Source of the DNA: Roseiarcus sp963794155
GTDB lineage: Bacteria; Pseudomonadota; Alphaproteobacteria; Rhizobiales; Beijerinckiaceae
NCBI GenBank assembly: GCA_963794155.1
Contig: CAWCCX010000011.1
Coordinates: 89,229-153,228, forward strand
Direction of reading: 5' to 3'
Length of the DNA: 64,000 nt
The notes under the pieces were generated by a model. It had not been told where the DNA came from and made no database searches. It saw only the letters and a program-made list of their open reading frames with translations. The position numbers and the translations under genes were made by a program. Below, piece after piece: positions 1 through 7,611 of the stretch (positions within the stretch are counted from its first letter, which is position 1; each line of letters opens with the position of its first letter).

Positions 1-695
1 TCGGCGAATTTGATCGTGATCTCTCCGAGACCCTGCGAGCCGTCGCCTCCGACCTTGGTCTTTCTCATATCGCCTATTTGCGGCTCTCGCCGGACAAGAG
101 CGCCGATGTTTGTCTTCTCGTCGCCGTCGTCACCTATTCAAGGCTCTGGCAGCACCGATACTTCGTGAAGAAGTATATGTCGAATGACCCGGTGATTTCC
201 TACGGCCGGCAAGCGGTCGCGCCATTCGACTGGACGACCCTGCCTCTCGACGACGCGGCGACGGGGGCGTTCTTCGCCGACGCCCTCAATCACAGCGTTG
301 GACGCAACGGCCTTTCCATCCCGTTGAGGAACCGGCGCGGCGTTTTCGCGCTCGTCTCCTTCACCAGCGACCTTTCGCGCGACGAATGGGAAACCTACAA
401 GGCGAGCCATATGAAAAGGCTCCAGCTGTTGTCGGTCCTGATCGATTCGGCCGCCAACATCAATTTCAAATTGCCGCCGGTTCCGGTTCCCTTGTCGAGC
501 CGGGAAGAGCAGTGCCTGCTCTGGGCGGCGCGGGGAAAGACCTACCAGGAGATCGCCGAAATCCTCGGTGTGGCGTTTGGCAGCGTGAAAACCCATCTCG
601 ACGGCGCGCGCCGCAAATTGCGCTGCGTGAACCTGACCCATGCGGCCGCGGTCGCATTCGCGACCGGCGTCATCCCGGCCCAGGCGCTGAAGTAA
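1..695 (+). CDS. LuxR-family autoinducer-binding transcriptional regulator (5' end outside window)
   Basis: The reading frame is open from nucleotide 3, so the N-terminus lies before the window; about 230 residues are visible. The first part matches the autoinducer-binding fold of LuxR-type quorum regulators, with the Trp/Tyr-rich stretch TYSRLWQHRYF. The last 60 or so residues form a LuxR-type HTH (LSSREEQCLLWAARGKTYQEI, then a recognition helix ending VKTHL). Such proteins bind acyl-homoserine lactones and act on promoters as dimers. No luxI-type synthase is visible in the window, so it may be a solo regulator or its partner may lie upstream. The family call is firm; the ligand is unknown. 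Confidence 0.85.
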   Translation, partial: GEFDRDLSETLRAVASDLGLSHIAYLRLSPDKSADVCLLVAVVTYSRLWQHRYFVKKYMSNDPVISYGRQAVAPFDWTTLPLDDAATGAFFADALNHSVGRNGLSIPLRNRRGVFALVSFTSDLSRDEWETYKASHMKRLQLLSVLIDSAANINFKLPPVPVPLSSREEQCLLWAARGKTYQEIAEILGVAFGSVKTHLDGARRKLRCVNLTHAAAVAFATGVIPAQALK

Positions 696-703
696 GCCCG
701 TGC

Positions 704-763
704 GGCGGTTGTAGGCGCGATCGCTGAGCGCGCCGGCCGCGGTCACCGACCGCGGCTACAACC
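704..763. terminator. Hairpin between convergent genes
   Basis: A 9-bp perfect stem GCCGCGGTC/GACCGCGGC (736-744 and 748-756) has a 3-nt loop. Outer arms GGTTGTAG (706-713) and CTACAACC (756-763) extend the palindrome. It sits between the converging luxR-type and dienelactone hydrolase genes and may act as a bidirectional terminator. There is no clear T-run, so it could instead be an intergenic palindromic repeat. Confidence 0.5.
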
Positions 764-786
764 ATCGCAGCTTTCCAGACGTCCGT

Positions 787-1458
787 TCACCCCAGGTGCT
801 TTCGGAGGAACGCCAGCGTGCGGGTCCAGGCGAGCGCGGCGCTCGGGGCGTCGTAGCTCTCGCGATGGTCGCAGTTGAAGCCGTGATCAGCCGGATAGAT
901 GTGGACCTCGACTTCGGGATGGGCGGCGGCGACCTCGCGCACGCCGGCGATCGGGATGTGCTGGTCCTTGTCGCCAAAATGCAGCAGCGTCGGAACCTGG
1001 GGCTTCAAGTCCTTGAGGCCGATGATCCCGCCGCCGTAGTATCCGACCGCGGCGGTCAAGCCCGCGAGCCGCCCCGCCGCCGCCCAGGCGATCGTGCCGC
1101 CGAGGCAGAAGCCGACCACCGCGACCTTGCCGCCTTCCTTGGCGACCGCGATCGCGGCGGCGACGTCCTTGAGCATCTGCTCGCGGTCGGTCTTGCCGGC
1201 GATCGCCATGCCGCGCGCCCTCGACTCGGGGTCGTAGCCGACCTCGAACCCTTTCTCGGCGTGCTCGAAAATCGCCGGCGCGACCGCGAGATAGCCCTCG
1301 GCGGCGAACCGGTCGGCGACCGCCCGGATATGAGCGTTGACGCCGAAGATCTCCTGCACCACGACCACTCCGCCGCGCGGGCGCTCCTTGGGATCGGCGC
1401 GCCAGGCCCGGATCGGTCCCGCCCCTTCCGGCTTCAGTTCAATCCACGCCATGTTCAT
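787..1458 (-). CDS. Dienelactone hydrolase family protein
   Basis: An alpha/beta hydrolase of 223 residues, the usual length for carboxymethylenebutenolidase-like enzymes, which hydrolyse enol-lactones in the cytoplasm. The Cys-Asp-His triad is visible: Cys118 in GFCLGG, Asp165 in FGDKDQHIP and His192 in YPADHGFN. The frame is open much further upstream, but the start at 1458 (or 1452, two codons on) follows a GGGAG ribosome-binding site and is where family homology begins. It lies 10 bp after the transporter gene on the same strand, so the two are probably co-transcribed. No other aromatic-degradation genes are nearby, so the true substrate is open. Confidence 0.88.
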   Translation of the reverse strand: MNMAWIELKPEGAGPIRAWRADPKERPRGGVVVVQEIFGVNAHIRAVADRFAAEGYLAVAPAIFEHAEKGFEVGYDPESRARGMAIAGKTDREQMLKDVAAAIAVAKEGGKVAVVGFCLGGTIAWAAAGRLAGLTAAVGYYGGGIIGLKDLKPQVPTLLHFGDKDQHIPIAGVREVAAAHPEVEVHIYPADHGFNCDHRESYDAPSAALAWTRTLAFLRKHLG

Positions 1459-1468
1459 CGTCTCCCGT

Positions 1469-2440
1469 TCAAGAGTTGCTGAGCGCTGAAGACCGGCTCG
1501 AGCCGCGCTGTGCGATCGCGATGCCGCCCACGACCAAGAGCAGCGCGACGACATGATAGGCCGCGAACGGCTCGCCAAGGATCGCGACCGCCATGATCGC
1601 GCCGAACACCGGCACCAGATTCACGAATACCCCCGCCCGGCCGGGCCCGATCAGTTCGACCCCGCGCATGAACATGATCTGCGACACGAAGGCCGGTCCA
1701 AGCGCGACATAGACGAGCGTCGCCAGGCCCGCCGCGGTCGGCCAGATGAAACCGCCGGCGGCAATCTCCCAGATCATCAGCGGCACGGAGGTGACGAAGG
1801 CCGCGAACGCCATGCCGGCGAGCAGGCTCAAGCCTGAGACCAGCGGCCGCCGGCGGAGCCCGATCGTATAGCCCGCGTAGAGAATCGCGGCGATGACCAT
1901 CATCACGTCGCCATCGTTGAACGCCAGCGCCGCGAGCCGGCTGAACTCGCCCTGGGCGGCGATCGCCGCGACCCCGGCCATGGTTATCACCGCGCCCGCG
2001 GCCTGCAGCGCGGTGAACCGGGCGCCGAGAAACAGCCTTCCGCCGATCAGCACCAGCGCCGGGATCGCGCCCTGGATGATCGAGAGATTGAGCGCGCTCG
2101 TTCGATGCGCGGCGACGTAGAAAAGCGCGTTGAACGCGGTGTAGCCGAGCGCGCCCATCGCGGCGACATATGGCCAATGAGCGCGAAGCACCGGCCAGTC
2201 CCTTCGCAGCGCCGGACGGGCGGCCATGAGGATGGGGATGAGCGCCACACCCCATCGCAGGCAGGTGAGCGTCATCGGCCCGATCTGGCCGACCGCCAGC
2301 CGGCCGACGATCGAATGTCCGGCCCAGATCAGGGTCGTCAGAACGAGCAAAAGGATCGGGTTGGCCCAAGCCGAGTGCATGAGCCCGGCTCTGGGGGCGG
2401 TCGCGTCGGTCATGAAAGTGTTCGGCGGCCTCTGGCGCAT
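1469..2440 (-). CDS. EamA/DMT-superfamily transporter
   Basis: A 323-residue integral membrane protein with about ten hydrophobic helices, arranged as two EamA repeats of the drug/metabolite transporter superfamily. Family members are inner-membrane exporters of amino acids, metabolites or toxic compounds. The start may be Met10 (2413) instead of Met1, since the first nine residues are polar and unlike the family. It lies immediately upstream of the dienelactone hydrolase gene. The substrate cannot be told from sequence. Confidence 0.85.
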   Translation of the reverse strand: MRQRPPNTFMTDATAPRAGLMHSAWANPILLLVLTTLIWAGHSIVGRLAVGQIGPMTLTCLRWGVALIPILMAARPALRRDWPVLRAHWPYVAAMGALGYTAFNALFYVAAHRTSALNLSIIQGAIPALVLIGGRLFLGARFTALQAAGAVITMAGVAAIAAQGEFSRLAALAFNDGDVMMVIAAILYAGYTIGLRRRPLVSGLSLLAGMAFAAFVTSVPLMIWEIAAGGFIWPTAAGLATLVYVALGPAFVSQIMFMRGVELIGPGRAGVFVNLVPVFGAIMAVAILGEPFAAYHVVALLLVVGGIAIAQRGSSRSSALSNS

Positions 2441-2631
2441 TCTTCGATTGGCCCGCGCGCGGCGGGGCGCGGAGCGCGAGCACGGAACGAGAAGCGCAGC
2501 ACGGAATAAGCCGAGCGGCGGCCGAAGGCAATCCGGGCGGCGTTGGGGTAGTGGGCCAGTTTGAATACGGTGCTCGAATTTTCCCCCAGAGCAGTCTGCA
2601 TTTAGATAGAGGCACGCCAGTGGATTGGAGC

Positions 2632-2770
2632 GCTTCCTCCCCCCTTGTGGGGGAGGATTAAGGAGGGGGGTCGCGCCGCGGCTGATCCAAGAGAAGCGGC
2701 GCGAAAGGCCAATCTCTGCGATCCGCGCGACCCCCCACCCCTACCCGCCCCCGCAAGGAGGGCGGGTGCG
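2632..2770. repeat. Intergenic palindromic repeat (GGGGGGTCGCGC type)
   Basis: A roughly 140-bp imperfect palindrome, purine-rich on the left and pyrimidine-rich on the right. The inner arms GGGGGGTCGCGC and GCGCGACCCCCC are exact complements, and the outer parts are CCTTGTGGGGGAGG and the CCCCCGCAAGGAGGG side. This is the style of palindromic intergenic repeats common in Rhizobiales. It lies just past the 3' end of the outer-membrane protein gene and may end or protect its transcript. Short open frames inside it are not genes. Confidence 0.65.
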
Positions 2771-2787
2771 CAAACCGACTGGAGAAT

Positions 2788-3597
2788 CTACCAAAGTGCA
2801 GACCGCTTGCGCTCCGGCGCCGCCTCGCCAATCAGGTAGATCAGGCCCAGCCTGAAGTCGTTTGAAGCCAGTCGGTTGCGGGATGAGATCGGACCCGCGA
2901 GGCCCGGGTAGGCGTCGGAGCCGCCGGTCGCCCCTAGCCCATAGCTCAGGTAGCGGTAGCTCAGTTCGAGCTTCAGCCTGGCCGTGAGGTCGTAGTCCAC
3001 GCCGGCCATCGCCGCCCAGGCGAAGCTCGTTCGCGAGCCCGAGGCGAAGCCTCCGCCCCACCCGGGGCGGCTTACGCTGACGCTCGAGAGCCGGTTGTCG
3101 GCGAAGCCTACTCCGGCGCCGAGGAAAGGCGAAAACCCGTACCAGGCGCCCGGGCTCACATAGCCGTTGACCAGGCCGACGAAAGAGGCGACGTCAGCGC
3201 GAAAGGCGTCCCCGGTTTGTGCTAATCCTGCCCAGGCGTAAGCCGCGCCCGAGCGGAGGCTTGCGCCGCCGCGATATTCGATCGTCGCATCGGCGCGAAA
3301 CCAGCTCGTCGCTTGATAGCCGGCGCCGACATCGACCATGCCGAAGGGCGAAAGCGACGGGAGCCAGACCGATTGGGTTGCGATCGGGCCGGCGAGCGGC
3401 CCGGGCGTGATCTCGAGTTTCGGCGCCGCCGCATTGACGCCGCCGCCCACGTCGCCGCGCAAATACCAGCCGCTGAATTCCTCCTCGGCGCCCGACGCCG
3501 GAGGAAGGGACGGCGCCGCCGGCAAATCGGCGGCTTTTGCCCATCCGCAGGAAGCCGCGGCGATCGCTAAGCAAGCGAGGGGCCCGAGCCTGGCCAT
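2788..3597 (-). CDS. Outer-membrane beta-barrel protein (Omp25/31-like)
   Basis: A 269-residue protein with a clear Sec signal peptide; hydrophobic residues 5-20 end at ...WAKA before ADLPAAP. The rest is rich in alternating aromatic and polar residues, with strand-like segments such as GWYLRGDVGGG near the N-terminus and FRLGLIYLIGE near the end, as in the small outer-membrane barrels of Rhizobiales. Known members are abundant surface proteins with structural or adhesive roles. The C-terminus runs about ten residues past the last predicted strand, which is slightly unusual. Exact function is unknown. Confidence 0.75.
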   Translation of the reverse strand: MARLGPLACLAIAAASCGWAKAADLPAAPSLPPASGAEEEFSGWYLRGDVGGGVNAAAPKLEITPGPLAGPIATQSVWLPSLSPFGMVDVGAGYQATSWFRADATIEYRGGASLRSGAAYAWAGLAQTGDAFRADVASFVGLVNGYVSPGAWYGFSPFLGAGVGFADNRLSSVSVSRPGWGGGFASGSRTSFAWAAMAGVDYDLTARLKLELSYRYLSYGLGATGGSDAYPGLAGPISSRNRLASNDFRLGLIYLIGEAAPERKRSALW

Positions 3598-3898
3598 GAC
3601 GACGGTCCCCTCCGTTCGGCGCGCCAGACCCCACTTTTTGCGCCTCGAAACCCGGGAAAACCTGCCATGCCGGTCTTAACGGCGTCTTAACCCTAACCCT
3701 TAGTTATGATTGAAGGGACTGATGCCCTCGGCGATTATACATGCCGCAACATGTAGGGCTGAGTCCGCCTCCGCTCCGGCCCGGGGCTGGCGCGCCGAGA
3801 GGAAGGAATCGGGTAGGACGTTTTCCAAAATCAAGTCGAACCGGTTGCAGCGAATCAGTAACCGGTTCGGCGTAACCATTTGATATATTTACTCAGTC
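3598..3898. other. Intergenic region, no gene seen
   Basis: About 300 bp upstream of the barrel-protein gene and downstream of the AlbA_2 gene, both on the minus strand. It contains a short TTAACCCTAACCCTTAG-like stretch near 3690 and must carry the promoter of the barrel gene. I could not assign -35/-10 boxes with confidence. Confidence 0.4.
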
Positions 3899-5284
3899 TT
3901 ATGTGGAAACCTTCCGCCACGCAGCGCCGCCGCCAATCTCCTTGCCGGGGACCGGTTCGATCATGCTAGGTTCCTTGAGCTTAAGAAACACATTTTTTAT
4001 GCTATTTTCCGAGCGTATTCCGGTTAATTCACGCGCAATCCGATTCGTTATCTCTCCGTTTTTTTCGAGGTATGCCATTACAGTCTCGTGCGCTGAGGCG
4101 AGCGCGGTGTGCCGGATGTAAACAGTGACCGAGTGGTCGCTCTCTTCGATTTCCGGCTCTTCCAATCTGAGTTTTCTCATCGCCTCAAACGCGGTATTTA
4201 GCCCCTCGCCGACGTCTTTATTGGGCGGGTCTGGAAACTTATTTATTAGACGCACTAGCTTAGGATTTCTCGCCGATTGTTCTCGCAGGATGTTTTCCTC
4301 TGTAATATGACCGGGCAAGCGGCCGGGGCTTTCGACCTCAATTCGATCGTCGAATATCCTGACCTGTACGTCCGAAGGAATGCTATAGTCGCGATGCAAC
4401 ACCGCGTTAGTTATAATCTCATGGAGAGTTTCGTCTGGGTATTTAACTGGCGATAAGCCCTGCGGAGTGAGCGTCCTAACATCTTCGATAATTCTCTTAG
4501 TCGTTTCGACTGCCGCCGCAATTTGCGCGTAGATGCATCCTTCAATAGTCAAGGGATTCCCGGCGAGCTGCTCGCGACGCCCTTCTTCTTCCCTGCTTCC
4601 ATACCTAAGAACCTTTATCGCAGATCGTTTGGGGAGTGCTGCTTGTGGTTCATCTGCAAAAAGTAAGACGCCAGCGACAGTTGGGCGATCGGTGCTAATC
4701 AATAAACGCTGTTTGGTCATCCAATCGTCTGGTTCGGCAGACGGGACTTGACTAAGGATAAAGTTCAAGGTCACAACAGAATTAGTTATAGTTTCCTTAT
4801 CTACGCTGGTGACTTCATCTTCGTAAGTGACTATTCCCTTATCGAGCTGAAGTCGGTTTATTTCTTCTGGACTTCGCAGACGTATGTTTTGAGCATTGTG
4901 TCGGACATACGCATAACCATCCGTCACCAGGATAATGTCTCTGGTCTTAGAGATTATCAGTTGGAGTACGTGCCCGTTGCATTCATGGCAATTGAGCCAT
5001 ACGCCAGCATATGAGGCAGCGACAGCGTTTACGCTTTGTATATAAGCAAAAATGCCATTCGAATCCTCATATGATCGAAATCCATCCCACTCGTTGACGA
5101 GTTTGTTATTTATCTGAGAGATACCTACAAACAACTCTCCGCCTGCCGTATTGGCAAACGCGGAGATCGACTCGCTTAGTTTGGCTGGAGCAACGGCACG
5201 TGACTTGAAGTCGAGGAAGTGGCTTTCCTCCAGCGCGAGAATCCTGTTGGCCTCAGCTCGATCGACTGTTTTGTGCTCTATCAT
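3899..5284 (-). CDS. AlbA_2 (Schlafen-like) domain and HATPase protein
   Basis: A 461-residue protein. Residues 15-130 match the AlbA_2 putative nucleic-acid-binding domain (EESHFLDFKS, then FANTAGGELFVGI). Residues 250-380 match the HATPase_c_4-like region found in RecG-like regulators (HEIITNAVLHRDYS, then DRIEVESPGRLPG). A winged-helix tail follows (GEITNRIARELTGI). Such proteins are usually annotated as ATP-binding transcriptional regulators, and some occur in defence or phage-linked loci. The gene has lower GC than its neighbours and starts after an AGGGG ribosome-binding site. It precedes no partner on its strand, but the GIY-YIG gene lies just upstream. Domain call is good; role is unknown. 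Confidence 0.8.
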   Translation of the reverse strand: MIEHKTVDRAEANRILALEESHFLDFKSRAVAPAKLSESISAFANTAGGELFVGISQINNKLVNEWDGFRSYEDSNGIFAYIQSVNAVAASYAGVWLNCHECNGHVLQLIISKTRDIILVTDGYAYVRHNAQNIRLRSPEEINRLQLDKGIVTYEDEVTSVDKETITNSVVTLNFILSQVPSAEPDDWMTKQRLLISTDRPTVAGVLLFADEPQAALPKRSAIKVLRYGSREEEGRREQLAGNPLTIEGCIYAQIAAAVETTKRIIEDVRTLTPQGLSPVKYPDETLHEIITNAVLHRDYSIPSDVQVRIFDDRIEVESPGRLPGHITEENILREQSARNPKLVRLINKFPDPPNKDVGEGLNTAFEAMRKLRLEEPEIEESDHSVTVYIRHTALASAHETVMAYLEKNGEITNRIARELTGIRSENSIKNVFLKLKEPSMIEPVPGKEIGGGAAWRKVST

Positions 5285-5460
5285 GCCCCTATCCGGCGGT
5301 TCGAAATTGGCCTAAAGGCGTTCGCTATGCCACGAAATCACGAAGAGCAATCCTATGACACCGAAGAGGCGGGGCACAGATTTGAGGCAGCGCTACGCGG
5401 CGCTCGCTCCGCCGAACCGCACCCCATGAAGGATATTCCCCGGAAGCGCATCAGAAAAGC

Positions 5461-5486
5461 AAAAAGCCCGGCACAAGGTCCGGGCT
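5461..5486 (-). terminator. Rho-independent terminator after the GIY-YIG gene
   Basis: Read on the minus strand, a 7-bp perfect stem AGCCCGG/CCGGGCT (5480-5486 with 5465-5471) is followed directly by TTTTT. It lies 16 bp past the stop of the GIY-YIG gene, so that gene and the AlbA_2 gene beyond it are likely separate transcripts. Confidence 0.75.
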
Positions 5487-5501
5487 CCATGCGTTAGGGG
5501 T

Positions 5502-5891
5502 TTATTGACGATTGCAGGGTGGATTCTGCTTATGACGCAGATCGGTCTCGATATCGAGTCGACGCTGGGCGGCGTTCGGCCCGCTGACGACCATTGCGCA
5601 GATGTGTGTGGCCCCGGCGCGGGTTATGTCCTGCCATCTGTGGTGGGTAGGAAGTTCATCGGCGAGACGTCGGCGAAAATTGTCCGTCTCGCCGATATAT
5701 TCCGTCTCGCCGATATATATCGCATGCCACCGGCCATCGGCGGCTTGATAGCAAAAGATGTACACCCCGCCGACCTCGTTAAACGAGACGTTTCTAAGTG
5801 CGAAGTGCTCAAATTCGTACTTGGTCCCGCTGTACCCCGACCACACGAGACGTGGGGTGGGGTTGACTGACTGATAGGGTTGAGTAGACAT
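5502..5891 (-). CDS. GIY-YIG-like nuclease-domain protein
   Basis: A 129-residue protein. The middle carries a GIY-YIG-like signature: GVYIFCYQ, then AIYIGET and FRRRLADEL. A Glu (LDIETDLR) and Asn (NPPCN) near the end could be the catalytic Glu and the conserved Asn. Such domains cut DNA in homing enzymes, UvrC and small mobile proteins. The motif is interrupted by an 18-bp exact tandem duplication (5683-5700 and 5701-5718) that doubles YIGETE, which may alter the active site. An upstream 14-bp palindrome (5923-5969) lies in its leader. Lower GC and isolation suggest acquisition. Confidence 0.65.
   Translation of the reverse strand: MSTQPYQSVNPTPRLVWSGYSGTKYEFEHFALRNVSFNEVGGVYIFCYQAADGRWHAIYIGETEYIGETDNFRRRLADELPTHHRWQDITRAGATHICAMVVSGPNAAQRRLDIETDLRHKQNPPCNRQ
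5683..5718. repeat. Exact 18-bp tandem duplication inside the GIY-YIG gene
   Basis: The 18-nt unit beginning TCCGTCTCGCC occurs twice back to back without change. It is in frame and adds six residues, giving the doubled YIGETEYIGET in the protein. Confidence 0.9.
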
Positions 5892-5922
5892 ATAACGCGA
5901 TCCTTATATTAGGGTTGCGGTT

Positions 5923-5969
5923 CAGACCGACGCGTCATGGGGTTCCAATCCAAAAGACGCGTCGGTCTG
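5923..5969. repeat. 14-bp perfect inverted repeat with 19-nt loop
   Basis: Arms CAGACCGACGCGTC (5923-5936) and GACGCGTCGGTCTG (5956-5969) are exact complements. It lies between the LysR-type gene end and the GIY-YIG start, both on the minus strand. There is no adjacent T-run, so a terminator is uncertain; an operator or leader hairpin of the GIY-YIG gene is possible. Confidence 0.8.
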
Positions 5970-6123
5970 CCTTCACTGCGAGAATCAGTAAATTCGGAAG
6001 ACTCTAGCCGAGTCGAGAGTTGGAGTCCCATTCGTTTGTGGGGGCTACCTTGTTCGCCCAAGCAACGCCAAGATGACGGGTAGCTTTGCCGTCGCGCGGC
6101 GCAGTCGGTTTCGAGCGACTCGT

Positions 6124-7071
6124 TCATTGATAGGTGAGACGCTTGCCAGATGCGCAGGAAACTGCCCGGCGTGCCCGCTCTTGCTGGTCAAGCGGCCCGG
6201 CGCTCCGGCGCAGCGATCGTTCCCCGGATCGCCTCGGCGAGCGCCGTGGCCTCTTCGGTCGGGCGCCCGGCGCATGGATGAGGCCCATCCGGGTCAGGGG
6301 CAATTCGGGCAGGCCCTCGGTCCGGCCCAGCGCGCGCAAGCCTTGGCCGACCATAGAGACGGGGAGGATGGTCGCCGCGAGCCCGGCGCGAACGATCGAT
6401 CCGATCGCCGTGAAATTCTTGGAAAAGAACAATCCCCGCGTCGCTCGCGGGGAGGCGGCGAGCGCGTCTTCGGCGGCGCGCCGCCAGACGCAGGTGCCGC
6501 TGGCCAGCGCCAGCGGTATGGGCGACCCCTCCTCGGTCCGGAACCGCTCGGCGGCCGCCCAGACCAACGGCTCCTCGCGCAGGAGCTCGAAGCCATGGAA
6601 TCCCGCCAGCCTCCCCGGCTCGAGCGCCCCGGCAGTGACCAGCGCCAGTTCAAGCGCGCCGGCCGCAACCTGCGCCGCGAGTTCGATCGACGCTTCGCAG
6701 GCGACCGAGACTTCCACCAGAGGGTGGCGTCGATTGAACCGCGACAGAATCTCGGCCAGGAACGACTCGGCGTAGTCGTCGGGAATCCCGAGCCTGACGG
6801 CGCCCCTGAGGCCCTTGCGCGACAACGCCGCCATCGCGCCCGCCTCGACCTGGACAATACGGCGGGCGAATTCGATCAGCCGCTCGCCCTCGTCGGTCAG
6901 GCGGGCGCCGCGACCCTGCTTCACGAACAGCGCGCAGCCCAACTGCTCCTCCAGCCGGCGGATGTGCATCGAGACGGCGGACTGGGTCTTGTGCACCCGT
7001 TCCGCCGCCCTGGTGAACGAGCCGGAATCGACAATGGCGAGGAACGAGCGAAGCTGGTCGGTGTCGAGCAT
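6124..7071 (-). CDS. LysR-family transcriptional regulator with frameshifted C-terminus
   Basis: Residues 1-60 are a standard LysR winged helix (LRSFLAIVDSGSFTRAAERV, then QSAVSMHIRRLEEQLG), followed by a substrate-binding domain to about residue 270. The last 45 residues are Arg-rich and unlike the family. Shifting frame near 6256-6263 restores a normal ending (TEEATALAEAIRGT...) with a stop at 6188-6190, which would give about 295 residues. The gene is divergent from the DUF1127 gene, a common pairing in Rhizobiales, and may regulate it or itself. The frameshift may be a real mutation or an assembly error; helix-turn-helix and effector domains are otherwise intact. Confidence 0.88.
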   Translation of the reverse strand: MLDTDQLRSFLAIVDSGSFTRAAERVHKTQSAVSMHIRRLEEQLGCALFVKQGRGARLTDEGERLIEFARRIVQVEAGAMAALSRKGLRGAVRLGIPDDYAESFLAEILSRFNRRHPLVEVSVACEASIELAAQVAAGALELALVTAGALEPGRLAGFHGFELLREEPLVWAAAERFRTEEGSPIPLALASGTCVWRRAAEDALAASPRATRGLFFSKNFTAIGSIVRAGLAATILPVSMVGQGLRALGRTEGLPELPLTRMGLIHAPGARPKRPRRSPRRSGERSLRRSAGPLDQQERARRAVSCASGKRLTYQ

Positions 7072-7228
7072 GGGACCTATCCGAAAAAATGATCAGTTAC
7101 TCTACAAACATTCGTTGGACCGATCAATAGGGTTCCCTATATATGTGGCGTCATTCCGAGATTGAACGGCCTACCCGGCGCCGGCTTGGCGCCGAACGGA
7201 TGGTCGTCCCTTCAAGCAGGAGGCGAAC
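7072..7228. promoter_or_regulatory. Divergent promoter region of the LysR-type and DUF1127 genes
   Basis: 157 bp between two divergent starts. LysR regulators typically bind such spacers. An AT-rich core with GATC at both ends of a 35-bp stretch (about 7091-7125) is visible. No box can be assigned firmly. The DUF1127 start has a strong AGGAGG ribosome-binding site. Confidence 0.4.
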
Positions 7229-7501
7229 ATGGTTGCTTCATTCACACATTCAGCCTCTCACGCTGCGAACGCCTTGTGGCGCATTGTCTCATGGCCGGCG
7301 CGGGTGGGCGCGGCGCGGCGCACGATGTCCGAATTGGCGCGGATGTCGGAATATGAGCTGCGCGACATAGGCCTGACCCGGTCCGACATCAACGATGCGA
7401 CGGCGCTGCCCCTCGACGCCGATCCGTCCGGCCTGCTCGTCAGGCGGCGGGCCTGGCGTGAGCGGCGGCCGGCCGAGGGACGCACCAATCTGGCGGCCTG
7501 A
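7229..7501 (+). CDS. DUF1127 domain-containing small protein
   Basis: A 90-residue protein. The core MSEYELRDIGLTRSDI at about residues 39-54 is the DUF1127 (YjiS-like) signature. In alphaproteobacteria such small Arg-rich proteins are linked to RNA turnover and to phosphate or stress control, and they often sit beside a LysR regulator as here. AGGAGG lies six bases before the ATG. An earlier in-frame ATG is not needed. Confidence 0.85.
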   Translation: MVASFTHSASHAANALWRIVSWPARVGAARRTMSELARMSEYELRDIGLTRSDINDATALPLDADPSGLLVRRRAWRERRPAEGRTNLAA

Positions 7502-7611
7502 TCGCGGGACTTGAGCGGCGCGCGCGAACGCGACGCCCGGCCCTCCCCAAAGGCGGCGAAAAGGTCTAGGAAGTTTTCCCAAGACCGCGACCGCCTTTTC
7601 GGAGGGACTTC

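Noticed and set aside
2625..2855. Short plus-strand frame through the palindromic repeat
   Set aside because: It is made of the repeat itself and runs into the barrel gene on the other strand.
3680..3710. TTAACCCTAACCC as a telomere-like repeat
   Set aside because: Only two imperfect units; chance occurrence in an intergenic region.
5923..5969. tRNA or tRNA-like hairpin because of GGTTCCAATCC in the loop
   Set aside because: No acceptor, D-arm or anticodon stem can be built around it.
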